Below, one piece after another: positions 6,011 through 6,116 of a DNA stretch of 6,116 nucleotides (its first letter is position 1; each line of letters opens with the position of its first letter). Below the pieces are notes generated by a model that was not told the origin of the DNA, made no database searches, and saw nothing but the letters and a program-made list of their open reading frames with translations. The DNA comes from DATDPY01 sp964395765. GTDB taxonomy: Bacteria; Bacteroidota; Bacteroidia; Cytophagales; Cyclobacteriaceae. Location of the stretch: the NCBI GenBank assembly GCA_964395765.1, contig CAYNCU010000236.1, positions 1-6,116 of the forward strand, written 5' to 3'. The position numbers were made by a program, and so were the translations under genes.

Positions 6011-6116
6011 ATGGATTTCATAGTTTCACGTACATTCAGCTCGCTGTATATTGTTTTCGACATTGCCTGGCTGGTTATCTATGCAGGTATTTTACTCTAT
6101 TTCAAAAAACGCCAGG
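6011..6116 (+). CDS. N-terminus of a hypothetical membrane protein (3' end outside window)
   Basis: The frame is open from the ATG at 6011 to the window end, showing 35 residues. An in-frame TAA at 5978-5980, with no other start codon after it, fixes the start. AGGA (6004-6007) is a possible ribosome binding site, rather close to the ATG. The visible protein has a short polar start, then a hydrophobic helix at about residues 11-30 (LYIVFDIAWLVIYAGILLYF), closed by the basic KKR, consistent with a first transmembrane segment. I do not recognise the family from this fragment. It follows the DUF4386 gene by 105 bases on the same strand. Confidence 0.65.
   Translation, partial: MDFIVSRTFSSLYIVFDIAWLVIYAGILLYFKKRQ

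Noticed and set aside
1..6116. CRISPR array, tRNA, rRNA, insertion sequence or prophage
   Set aside because: No regularly spaced repeats, no structured RNA signature and no transposase, integrase or phage-like protein were found on either strand.

Overview
The window looks like chromosomal DNA from a member of the Bacteroidota. The evidence is the moderately AT-rich base composition, exported proteins whose signal peptides end in ...AQ, weak or absent Shine-Dalgarno sequences with A/T-rich leaders, a TAnnTTTG-type promoter box, and the gene families themselves (ECF sigma with a zinc-finger anti-sigma, secreted beta-propellers, DUF4386). I see no transposase, integrase, phage gene, CRISPR array, rRNA or tRNA. 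The genus cannot be named from this sequence.

Layout, left to right. A gene on the + strand enters from beyond the left edge and ends at 390; its visible part resembles the C-terminal domain of the L-2-amino-thiazoline-4-carboxylate hydrolase (ATC hydrolase) family. Convergent to it is a minus-strand three-gene unit read from 2761 down to 529: an ECF sigma factor with a TTG start, a membrane anti-sigma factor whose start overlaps the sigma gene by 14 bases, and an exported six-bladed beta-propeller-like protein 36 bases downstream. A 225-base spacer containing two inverted repeats separates this unit from a minus-strand zinc-free quinone oxidoreductase of the PIG3 type (3961 to 2987). A 161-base divergent spacer follows, then on the + strand an exported TolB-like protein with six PD40 repeats (4123-5082), a six-helix DUF4386 membrane protein (5159-5905), and the first 35 codons of another membrane protein running off the right edge (from 6011).

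How the genes work together. Only the sigma/anti-sigma/propeller cluster is a clear functional unit. The anti-sigma would hold the sigma factor at the membrane until an envelope signal releases it. The co-transcribed exported propeller is either a periplasmic partner in sensing or an output of the regulon. The other genes look like independent housekeeping or accessory genes. I found no convincing undescribed system; the best lead is the regulatory cluster with its propeller and its structured upstream region.
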